A DNA stretch of 64,000 nucleotides from Pseudomonas sp. CROZ-RG-20F-R04-15 (lineage in GTDB: Bacteria; Pseudomonadota; Gammaproteobacteria; Pseudomonadales; Pseudomonadaceae): the NCBI RefSeq assembly GCF_022662375.1, contig NZ_JAKNQL010000001.1:620001-684000 (forward strand), in the 5' to 3' direction. Below are positions 50,789 through 58,604 of the stretch, one piece after another (the first letter of the stretch is position 1; each line of letters begins with the position of its first letter). A model generated the notes under the pieces. That model did no database searches. It was given only the letters and a program-made list of their open reading frames with translations, and was not told the origin of the DNA. The translations under genes were made by a program, and so were the position numbers.

Positions 50789-52987
50789 TCAGACCGTGAA
50801 CGACTTCCCGGTATGGTTATTCAGCGAAATAACCTTGGTCTTGCCAATCCGGTGACGGTAAATCTCGCGCAGATACTTGATCGACTTCTTCACGCAATCG
50901 CGCGACAAACGAATGTCGTTGATCGAGACAAACTTCTCTTTGTCGTTGATCAGCTCGCGGTACTTCTTCTCGTACATCGGTTTGATCGCGTACCAGTTGG
51001 TATCAAGGATCTTCGCCGGGTTCTCGAACTCGTTGAGCAGGTCGTCGATACGGTCTTCGTCGAACTCTTCGTTGATGATGAAATCGAGGATCGAGTTGTC
51101 CAGGGTCTCGTCGAAACGGTACGGGTTCTTCGCGAAGCAGCGCTTGATGAACGCCACGATCAAAGTCAGGAAGTCGTCCGACAGGCACGGGCTCTTGGCG
51201 ATCAGGGTGGTCAGCGACAGGTTGGCCGATGCGCCGATCACCAGCGCATAGCGCTTGAGCGTGGTGTTGGGGAACAGGCTGTTGAGGTGAGTCTTCAACC
51301 GGTTCAGGTCCATGTACGACAGCTTGTAGTCTTTCGGCAGCGAGACGATCGACACCACCGATGAGCAGTTCTTGAAGAAGTGCAGGTCGTGCAGCGCGGC
51401 GGCGTCGTAGCCGGAATTCTTGTACTGCTCAAGCGAAGCGCGATAGCGCTTGGACTCGATCGGCAACAGGCTGATCCCTTCGATCGCCTGCGTCACTTTG
51501 TTGAAGTGCGGCAGATCGATTGAGCGGAAGAACAGGTCATCAATGTTCAGACGCTGTGGCTCTTTGTCGAACACCTTGAATTTGTCGCTGCTCGGCGGCG
51601 GGGTTTCCGGCACCACCGATTCGGCGTAGGCAATTGCCACCGGGCCGGCGAGGCTCATGAACAGGTCGTTGGCGTCGAGGCGGATGGTCTCGCCGATGTC
51701 GATGCCGGCGCGGCGGAAGTAGTTCTGGTCGTAGTCAGTGGTGACTGCCTGCGCCGTCAGAATGTTGAAGATCTGCTGGGAGATGTACTGGTTGGCGTGC
51801 TTTTCCATCGCATTGACATCAATGTTCTGGATGTTGCCGTCATCGCTCTCTTCGGCGTAACGCATGATGTCGTTGGAGATCAACATCATCGCGTTCCATG
51901 GGCGGATACGCCCCATGACGCTGGCTTCGCTGCTGTCTTCGTTAGCGAAGTTGTAAGAGAAATCCCATTCTTCCGAAAGGTATTTGCACAGCAGGCGACC
52001 GGCGTTGATGTGCAGCGCCTCGGACATTTCGCTGCGGTGATCGGAAATGTTCGGCAGTACGCAGATGCCGCTGGTGAAGATCGGCTCGAACACAAACGAA
52101 TGACCGCTCTTGCCGTCATGCTCGTCCATCGGCTTGGTGTCGAACGTTTTGTTCATGTACGAGTGCTGCTGGGCCAGGCCGAATTCCGAGGCCATGCCGG
52201 AACCGGTACCGCCGCCGGCACTGAAGATCGAGAAGTACAGGCGCGACTGGTTGGCTTTGATGCCGCAGCTGTCGATCAGGTACGAGTGGATCATTTTCCA
52301 GTCAGGGCTGGAGAAACGCTGGGTGTCCTTGTTGAGGATGATCTTCGCCAGGTACTGGCCGAGGATCGGCGCGTTACCGGCGCCACCGGCGTGGACTTCG
52401 GACAAGTCCATGATCTTCATTTTGCTGTAGTCGCGCAGGAAGCCGCTTTTCTCGCCTTTGCGCGAGAAACGGATGCGCCCGGCGATGTCCTTGTCGAGGT
52501 CGCCGAGCATCACTAGCGGTTCGACCAGAAACACTGGTTTGGTCGATTTGTTCGGGCCGATGCGCAGGTTGTTCTTGATCCACTGCGCCGGGCTGTAACC
52601 CTTGTCGGCCAGTCGGCGATCTGCCGCACGGTCTTCGTTGTTGAATTCGTTGAGGTAGAACTTGCGCGCGTTGTACACCAGTTCCGCGACATCGAGGGCG
52701 ATGTTCGAGCCGCAGCGACCGAGGCCGATCAGGCACACCGAGGGGAATTCCTGATCGTTGTGCTGTTCGTTGTCGCCTTCCAGGTGCGGCGGGCGCGGGA
52801 ACACCAGATCACGCAGGCCGTCGAGGTTGTCGAGGATGCGGTCGGTGTTGGTTTCGGTGAAGTACAGGTATTGCTGAGTCGACAGCGGGCGCGACGGGAG
52901 CAATGGCTTCGGCGATGACGGGCTGTTGGCGGCGGGGCTCAAAGTCAGATCGGATACCGCAGTGGCGGGATTGTTTTTAGAAGTCAT
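50789..52987 (-). CDS. Tubulin/FtsZ-superfamily protein (Tubulin_2-like), 732 aa
   Basis: A large putative GTPase. After a 35-residue Ser/Pro-rich leader, residues 84-95 read VCLIGLGRCGSN, the T1 nucleotide-binding position of FtsZ/tubulin. Residues 258-264 are GGGTGSG, the T4 tubulin signature (FSAGGGTGSGMASEFGLAQQ). Residues 436-442, RLDANDL, resemble the T7 synergy loop NxDxxD, with Arg for Asn. GGAGNAPILGQY (201-212) is a further glycine loop. The C-terminal half (460-732) has no recognisable domain. I recall such proteins as Tubulin_2/FtsZ-like, proposed in membrane remodelling. Start at 52987, although its ribosome binding site is weak. It is monocistronic and apparently unrelated to its neighbours. 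Confidence 0.8.
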   Translation of the reverse strand: MTSKNNPATAVSDLTLSPAANSPSSPKPLLPSRPLSTQQYLYFTETNTDRILDNLDGLRDLVFPRPPHLEGDNEQHNDQEFPSVCLIGLGRCGSNIALDVAELVYNARKFYLNEFNNEDRAADRRLADKGYSPAQWIKNNLRIGPNKSTKPVFLVEPLVMLGDLDKDIAGRIRFSRKGEKSGFLRDYSKMKIMDLSEVHAGGAGNAPILGQYLAKIILNKDTQRFSSPDWKMIHSYLIDSCGIKANQSRLYFSIFSAGGGTGSGMASEFGLAQQHSYMNKTFDTKPMDEHDGKSGHSFVFEPIFTSGICVLPNISDHRSEMSEALHINAGRLLCKYLSEEWDFSYNFANEDSSEASVMGRIRPWNAMMLISNDIMRYAEESDDGNIQNIDVNAMEKHANQYISQQIFNILTAQAVTTDYDQNYFRRAGIDIGETIRLDANDLFMSLAGPVAIAYAESVVPETPPPSSDKFKVFDKEPQRLNIDDLFFRSIDLPHFNKVTQAIEGISLLPIESKRYRASLEQYKNSGYDAAALHDLHFFKNCSSVVSIVSLPKDYKLSYMDLNRLKTHLNSLFPNTTLKRYALVIGASANLSLTTLIAKSPCLSDDFLTLIVAFIKRCFAKNPYRFDETLDNSILDFIINEEFDEDRIDDLLNEFENPAKILDTNWYAIKPMYEKKYRELINDKEKFVSINDIRLSRDCVKKSIKYLREIYRHRIGKTKVISLNNHTGKSFTV

Positions 52988-53184
52988 TGTGCGCCATATA
53001 CCTGGACTGGGTTGGCTCGCGGGCCAATGCCTGCGAACCTCACGGAATAAGATCTCGCGTCTTTTATTTGCGCGTATTGAGCCCGAGCGCCAGGGTTTTG
53101 GCCTGACTGTCGCTGGGGGGAATCCTTTCCTGATCGTTGATGAATCGGCCATTATTCGGCGATCTTTAATCGAAAAGAGGCAAA

Positions 53185-54081
53185 ATGATGTCAACGCTAC
53201 CTTCGTTGGGGTTCGCCGGAATCGGTCTGATGGGCCTGCCCATGTGCCGGCGTCTGTTGGCGGCGGGTTACCCGCTGACGGTGTGGAATCGCAACCCGGC
53301 CAAGTGCGCGCCACTGGTCGAAGCCGGTGCCCGGCAGGTAGCGAGCCCCGCTGAACTGTGCGAACACGCCGATGTGCTGATGTTGTGTCTGGCCGATACG
53401 ACGGTGGTGCGCGAAGTCGTGTTCGGTCCGGCCGGTGTCGCCGACGGGGCGAAAAAAGGCCAGTTGCTGGTGGATTTTTCCAGCCTTGAACCGACGGCCA
53501 CTCGCGAGATGGCGGCGCAACTGCTGGAGAAAACCGGCATGTCCTGGCTGGATTCACCCGTGTCCGGCGGTGTGGTCGGCGCCGAGGCCGGTAGTCTGGC
53601 AATCATGGTCGGCGGCGCTGCGGCAGATCTTGAACGCGTGCGCCCGGTGCTACTCAGCCTCGGTCAGCGGGTCACGCACATGGGCGGCATCGGTGCCGGT
53701 CAGGTGACCAAGGCCTGCAATCAGATGATCGTTGCCTGCAATGCGCTGGTGATCGCCGAAGTGGTGGCGCTGGCCGAGCAGGCCGGCGTCGATGCCAGCC
53801 TGATCGCCGAAGCGTTGGCCGGCGGTTTCGCCGATTCGAAACCGTTGCAGATTCTGGCGCCGCAAATGGCCGAAAGCCGTTTCGAACCGATCAAGTGGCA
53901 CGTGCGCACCTTGCTCAAGGATCTCGACACCGCCGTGAAATTCTCCCGCGAACAAGGCTCGGCGACACCAATCAGCGGATTGGCCGCACAACTGATGCGC
54001 CTGCATGGGGCGCAAGGCTATTTGGCGAAGGATCCAGCGACACTGGTGCAAATGTACCGCGCGCCAGAATCAACGGATTGA
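53185..54081 (+). CDS. Beta-hydroxyacid dehydrogenase (HIBADH/GarR family)
   Basis: NAD(P)-dependent oxidoreductase of the 3-hydroxyisobutyrate/tartronate-semialdehyde reductase family, 298 residues. It has the Rossmann motif LGFAGIGLMGLPMCRRLLAA (about 8-27), the substrate-binding DSPVSGGVVGAEAG (about 120-134), the catalytic Lys in GAGQVTKACNQM (about 172-183) and KDLDTAVKFSRE near the C-terminus. AGAGG precedes two adjacent ATGs (53185, 53188). Substrate unknown. Its last 110 bases overlap the 3' end of the convergent GGDEF-EAL gene. Confidence 0.92.
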   Translation: MMSTLPSLGFAGIGLMGLPMCRRLLAAGYPLTVWNRNPAKCAPLVEAGARQVASPAELCEHADVLMLCLADTTVVREVVFGPAGVADGAKKGQLLVDFSSLEPTATREMAAQLLEKTGMSWLDSPVSGGVVGAEAGSLAIMVGGAAADLERVRPVLLSLGQRVTHMGGIGAGQVTKACNQMIVACNALVIAEVVALAEQAGVDASLIAEALAGGFADSKPLQILAPQMAESRFEPIKWHVRTLLKDLDTAVKFSREQGSATPISGLAAQLMRLHGAQGYLAKDPATLVQMYRAPESTD

Positions 54082-56254
54082 CCGCATGTGAATGTTTGCG
54101 CTGATTGATTTCTGCCAGCACCGGGCGTAGTTCGTCCAGCGGTACGGGGCGGCTGAGCAGGTAACCCTGAATGAAGTCGCAGCCCGAGCGTTCAAGAAAC
54201 TCGTATTGCTCCAGGCTTTCCACGCCTTCGGTGACCACCTGCAAATGCAGGGTGTGCGCCATGACGATGATCGCCTGGACGATCTCCATGTCCGCCGTGG
54301 CCGTGGGAATGTCGAGGATGAACGAGCGGTCGATTTTCAGCGTGTTCAGAGGCAGGCGCTTGAGATAGGCCAGCGAAGAATAACCGGTGCCGAAATCATC
54401 AATCGACAGTGATACACCGAGGGCACGGATCTGCCGCAGCAGTACCAGGGTGTTGGCGATGTTGCCCATCAGCGCATTTTCGGTGACTTCCAGTTCCAGA
54501 CGTTCCGGTGCGACCCCGGCGGTGCGCAACGCACCTTCGATTTCGATGGCCAGTTCTTCCCGGGCGAGGTTGAGCGGCGAGCAGTTCCAGGCGATTTTCA
54601 GTTCTTCGCAGCCATGCCGTGACAACTCTCCCAGATCCTTGCAGGCACGACGCAGCACCCAGTTGTCCAGTTCGGCGATCAGGCCGTTGTTTTCGGCAAT
54701 GGCAATAAAGCGGTCCGGGGTCAGCAAACCATGCAGCGGATGCTGCCAGCGAATCAGCGCCTCAAGTTTGGTCACCCGCCCGGTCTTGAGTTCGAAGATT
54801 GGCTGGTAATACAGCATCAGGCCGTTTTCTTCGCGCAAGGCGTGGCGCAGCTCTTCTTCGAGTTGCAGTTCCAGGGTCGCGCGGTTTTTCAGGTTGGAAT
54901 TGAAAAAGTGCAGGCCGTTGCGTCCGGCGCCTTTGGATTGATACAGCGCCAGATCGGCGTGCTTGAGCAGTTCTTCGCAGGTGGTGCCGTCTTCCGGGAA
55001 CAGGCTGATGCCAATGCTGGTGGTCATCACCATGCGCCGCCCGGCCAGTTCGATCGGCTCTTTCATCTTGAGCATGATGCGCTGGGCCATGTTGCGGGCT
55101 TCCTCGCGGTCATGCAGGCTGATGAGGATGCAGAACTCGTCGCCGCCGAAGCGCGCGACCACGTCTTCATGGCTGCGCACCGAGCTTTTGATGTGCTGGG
55201 CGATGACCTTGAGCAGTTCGTCACCGGCGTCGTGGCCGAGGCTGTCATTGATACGTTTGAAGTGGTCGATGTCGAGAAACATCACCGCGAGCATGCCGCC
55301 TTCGCTGGTTTTCTGACTAAGTTTTTCGGCGAAGATCTGGTTGAACCCGCGTCGGTTGATCAAGTTAGTCAGTGCATCGTAGTTGGCCACTTGTTGCAGC
55401 GACATGCGCGCCTGATCGAGCTGGCTGAGCAGGGCATTGACCCGGCGCAGGTCGTGTTCCTTGTTTTGCAGTTTCTTGTCGGCCAGTGCCGCGCTGATTG
55501 CACTGCCAAGGATCAGCAAGATAATCAGCGCGACCGTAAGGCCCAATTGCAGGTGGCTGGTTTCGGTGGCAATCGACGGCAGGCTGTTTGCCGGCAGGAC
55601 CAGTTTCAGCGCCGCCATCCCGGTGAAGTGCATGCTGAAGATGCCGGCACCGAGGATCAGGGCGGCGCTGTACTTGAGCATCTGATGGACCAGGCCGCTG
55701 CCTTCACGCAGATAACCGGCCACCCACAGGGCGGCGAAACTGGCGCCGATGGCGATGGCGATCGACAGCACGAACAGCGTCGGTTGGTAATAAGCGGTGG
55801 CGCTCGACTCCATCGCCGCCATGCCGACGTAATGCATGCCGGCAATGCCCAGACCAATAACGATGGCGGTTTTCAGGTAGTGCACCAGGTTTGGCTGCGC
55901 TTCGCTCAGTGTGTGCATGGCCAGCCACGAGGCGAGCAGGGCGATCAGCAGGGAAAACAGGGTGATGGGCAGGTCGTAGTGGATCTCGATCGGCGCCTGG
56001 AACGCCAGCATGCCGATGAAGTGCATGGCCCAGATGCCGCCGGCCAGGCAGGTCGCGCCGATCCAGCGCCACAGCCGTTGCGAGTGCTGATCTTCGGCAT
56101 GGCCGACCCGCTCGGCCATATCGAGTGTGGCAAAACTCGCGGCGCAGGCAACCAGATAGGCGACCAGCACCAGCAAGGGATTATGTGTGCAATCTAAAAT
56201 GACCTGCCCGCTCTCCGGCAGCTCGGTAACAAACTGCAAACCAAGCCACTCCAT
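53972..56254 (-). CDS. MHYT-GGDEF-EAL membrane protein (MucR/NbdA family)
   Basis: Cyclic-di-GMP enzyme with a seven-helix MHYT sensor, 760 residues. The three MHYT motifs, proposed to bind copper and sense gases, are MHFIGM (77-82), MHYVGM (140-145) and MHFTGM (208-213). A GGDEF domain follows with intact GGDEF at 370-374. The EAL domain has LEAL (about 500) and a DDFGTGYSSL loop, so both synthesis and breakdown residues are intact. It resembles P. aeruginosa MucR, which supplies c-di-GMP for alginate. After the EAL domain about 35 unusual residues overlap the convergent dehydrogenase gene by 110 bases. Confidence 0.92.
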   Translation of the reverse strand: MEWLGLQFVTELPESGQVILDCTHNPLLVLVAYLVACAASFATLDMAERVGHAEDQHSQRLWRWIGATCLAGGIWAMHFIGMLAFQAPIEIHYDLPITLFSLLIALLASWLAMHTLSEAQPNLVHYLKTAIVIGLGIAGMHYVGMAAMESSATAYYQPTLFVLSIAIAIGASFAALWVAGYLREGSGLVHQMLKYSAALILGAGIFSMHFTGMAALKLVLPANSLPSIATETSHLQLGLTVALIILLILGSAISAALADKKLQNKEHDLRRVNALLSQLDQARMSLQQVANYDALTNLINRRGFNQIFAEKLSQKTSEGGMLAVMFLDIDHFKRINDSLGHDAGDELLKVIAQHIKSSVRSHEDVVARFGGDEFCILISLHDREEARNMAQRIMLKMKEPIELAGRRMVMTTSIGISLFPEDGTTCEELLKHADLALYQSKGAGRNGLHFFNSNLKNRATLELQLEEELRHALREENGLMLYYQPIFELKTGRVTKLEALIRWQHPLHGLLTPDRFIAIAENNGLIAELDNWVLRRACKDLGELSRHGCEELKIAWNCSPLNLAREELAIEIEGALRTAGVAPERLELEVTENALMGNIANTLVLLRQIRALGVSLSIDDFGTGYSSLAYLKRLPLNTLKIDRSFILDIPTATADMEIVQAIIVMAHTLHLQVVTEGVESLEQYEFLERSGCDFIQGYLLSRPVPLDELRPVLAEINQRKHSHAVNPLILARGTFAPVSLDPSPNSLAPHAGASVVRPIR

Positions 56255-56403
56255 AGCATGCCCCGTCTCTGAAGTCGTCCTGACTGCGCGGTGAACGCAG
56301 GCGAATGACTGGAGTATAGAGGCGGTTTTTGCCGTGCAAGGGGTAGTGGCACATTGGCGCTAATGATTTCGGCATTAGCGTCATAGCGATTGGCGCTAAC
56401 GGC

Positions 56404-56772
56404 TCAGGCGATCTGTTCGAAAGGGATTTGCGCCCAGTCCGGTTGCAGCGGCGGCAAGCCGAAACGCGCGCGAGCCTTGTCGCAATCGACATTCTGTTCG
56501 CCGTTTTCCCATGACGATTCGAATTCGCGGCAGGGGCTGGAGCGCAATTCATAAATCGAGCACTTCACCTCGCTGCCGACTTCGCCTTCCAACGCCGTGC
56601 AGCGTGGCGATTTGCAGTCGGTGCCGTTCATCGCCACCCGGCTCGGACTGATCTGCGTGACCAGTTCATCAGGCACGGTGCCGCCGGAGGAAGCGCACTC
56701 ACCCCAGAAAAAAGACACACGGAAATGGGAACAACAGGCACCGCAATTCAGACACGGACTGACTTCGGACAT
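56404..56772 (-). CDS. YkgJ-family cysteine cluster protein
   Basis: A 122-residue protein with the YkgJ zinc/iron-sulfur-type Cys cluster: CLNCGACCSHF (residues 7-17), then GECASSG, KSPRCTALEGEVGSEVKC, and SSPCREF near residue 85. Several Cys are spaced as metal ligands. Function of the family is unknown. The start MSEVSPCLNCG is chosen because the cluster begins at once; the frame is open 23 codons further but without support. It lies 149 bases upstream of the MHYT-GGDEF-EAL gene on the same strand. Confidence 0.87.
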   Translation of the reverse strand: MSEVSPCLNCGACCSHFRVSFFWGECASSGGTVPDELVTQISPSRVAMNGTDCKSPRCTALEGEVGSEVKCSIYELRSSPCREFESSWENGEQNVDCDKARARFGLPPLQPDWAQIPFEQIA

Positions 56773-57073
56773 GGACGGGGGTATCAAAGGGATTGATCGG
56801 GAGATCCGGACGGATCCGGCGGCTATTCTAGGCTTCGCCACGGCGTTGGGAAGGGGGGCGTGAAACTATTTTTTTGTGGCAAGGTTTTGCCGCAAAAGCC
56901 CCGGTTTTCGGGGGATTCAAGCGTTATCAAGGGCTTACGTTTCGTTACAGTGCCATGGCCCGATATCAGGCAGACGAATGATCACAGACAGCCCCGTCAT
57001 GGCTGACTAGATTGCAGGTTCCGGGCTCGGATGCGTTGGCAGTGAAGCCCTATAACAATAAAGAGACGGACCC

Positions 57074-58423
57074 ATGCAGAACTCGACCCAAGCGGCGAAT
57101 GCCTGGCGCATTCTGTTCCTGCTGTTCCTTGCCAACCTGTTCAACTTCTTCGACCGCACCATTCCGGCGATCATCATCGAGCCGATCCGCATGGAATGGC
57201 ACCTCAGCGACTTTCAACTGGGGATCGTCGGCACCGCCTTCACCATTGTTTACGCCATCGCCGGATTGCCGCTGGGGCGGATGGCCGATACCGGTTCGCG
57301 CAGCAAACTGATGGGCTGGGGCCTGGCGACGTGGAGCGCGCTGACGGCGGTTAACGGTCTGGTCGGCAGTTTCTGGAGTTTCCTGATCGTGCGCATGGGC
57401 ATCGGTATCGGCGAAGCCAGTTATGCGCCAGCGGCCAACTCGCTGATTGGTGACCTGTTTCCAGCACACCGCCGGGCGCGGGCCATGGGGATTTTCATGC
57501 TCGGTCTGCCGCTGGGGCTGTTGCTGGCGTTCTTCACCATCGGCGCCATGGTCAAGGCGTTTGATAGCTGGCGTGCGCCATTCTTCATTGCGGCGGTACC
57601 GGGGCTGATCCTCGCGATCTTCATGTTCTTCATTAAGGAACCGAAGCGTGGCGCGGCGGAAACCGTGCAAGTCTCCCAAGAAAAAGTCGACAGACCGATC
57701 CGGCGGATTCTGGCAGTGCCGACCTTTCTCTGGCTGGTGCTGGCTGGGCTGTGCTTCAACTTCGCGACCTATGCCTGCAACTCGTTTCTGGTGCCGATGC
57801 TGCAGCGCTATTTCCTAATGCCGTTGCAGGAAGCGGCGGTGGCCACCGGCATGATCGTTGGCGTGACCGGGCTGGTTGGGTTGACGCTGGGTGGCTGGAT
57901 TGCTGACAAGATTCACCAGCGTGTGGCCAATGGGCGGCTGTTGTTCGCGGCGTTCAGCCTGATTATCTCGACCTTGTGCACGGCATGGGCGCTGCATTCG
58001 GGGCGGATCGAGATTGGCGTGTTTGTCGCGGTGTTCAGCGTCGGCTGGCTGTTTGCCTACAACTTCTACACCTGCGTTTATACGGCGATTCAAGACGTGG
58101 TCGAACCGCGTTTGCGGGCGACGGCGATGGCGTTGTTCTTTGCCGGGTTGTATTTGCTCGGCGGTGGTTTGGGACCGGTGGTGGTCGGTGGCCTGTCGGA
58201 TCATTTTGCGCACACGGCGATGCTGGCGGCGGGGGCTGAGCAGATGACCGAGGCGTTCAAGGCTGTCGGGCTGCACGATGCTATGTACCTGATTCCGGTG
58301 GCGCTGTTTTTGACCATGGTGTTTCTGTTTCTGGCGGCGCGGTGTTTTGTGCGCGATGCGCAGCGGATGAAGGAGGGGTTGGTGGCGGTGGTTGAGCCAG
58401 AGGTTGCGGTAGCGACGGCATGA
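57074..58423 (+). CDS. Major facilitator superfamily transporter
   Basis: Inner-membrane transporter of 449 residues with about 12 helices. It resembles the Spinster-like/hexuronate-type MFS group: NLFNFFDRTIPAIIIEPI in helix 1, GLPLGRMADTGSRSKLMGWG as the A-motif loop, GIGIGEASYAPAANSLIGDL, FPAHRRARAMGIFMLGLPLG in the first half. The second half starts near residue 215 after a charged loop (QVSQEKVDRPIRR). Substrate unknown. GAGACGG precedes the ATG. Monocistronic, followed by a repeat and converging with rapA. Confidence 0.9.
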   Translation: MQNSTQAANAWRILFLLFLANLFNFFDRTIPAIIIEPIRMEWHLSDFQLGIVGTAFTIVYAIAGLPLGRMADTGSRSKLMGWGLATWSALTAVNGLVGSFWSFLIVRMGIGIGEASYAPAANSLIGDLFPAHRRARAMGIFMLGLPLGLLLAFFTIGAMVKAFDSWRAPFFIAAVPGLILAIFMFFIKEPKRGAAETVQVSQEKVDRPIRRILAVPTFLWLVLAGLCFNFATYACNSFLVPMLQRYFLMPLQEAAVATGMIVGVTGLVGLTLGGWIADKIHQRVANGRLLFAAFSLIISTLCTAWALHSGRIEIGVFVAVFSVGWLFAYNFYTCVYTAIQDVVEPRLRATAMALFFAGLYLLGGGLGPVVVGGLSDHFAHTAMLAAGAEQMTEAFKAVGLHDAMYLIPVALFLTMVFLFLAARCFVRDAQRMKEGLVAVVEPEVAVATA

Positions 58424-58429
58424 TGATCG

Positions 58430-58537
58430 TTCCCACGCTCTGCGTGGGAATGCAGCCCGGGACGCTCTGCGTCCCTTTCCGGAGCTGGAACGCGGAGCGT
58501 CCCCTGAAGCATTCCCACGCAGAGCGTGGGAACGATC
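58430..58537. repeat. Second-family inverted repeat between MFS gene and rapA
   Basis: GATCGTTCCCACGCTCTGCG at the left and its complement CGCAGAGCGTGGGAACGATC at the right. Nested inside are GGGACGCTCTGCGTCCC and GGAACGCGGAGCGTCCC. It is unlike the GTGGGAGCGAGC REP class. Confidence 0.85.
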
Positions 58538-58548
58538 TGCGGCAAACA

Positions 58549-58577
58549 AAAAGGCCCGCATCGCTGCGGGCCTTCTT
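58549..58577 (-). terminator. rapA terminator
   Basis: AAGGCCCGCA-TCGC-TGCGGGCCTT (58551-58574). On the minus strand it is followed by TTTGTTT, about 30 bases after the rapA stop. Confidence 0.9.
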
Positions 58578-58604
58578 GTTTTCAGCGCTGGGGAGCAGGG
58601 CGGT

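Noticed and set aside
53003..53602. N-terminal extension of the tubulin-like gene to 53602
   Set aside because: The extra 200 codons are Arg/Pro-rich, overlap the dehydrogenase gene on the other strand and have no protein-like character; ATG 52987 is the reasonable start.
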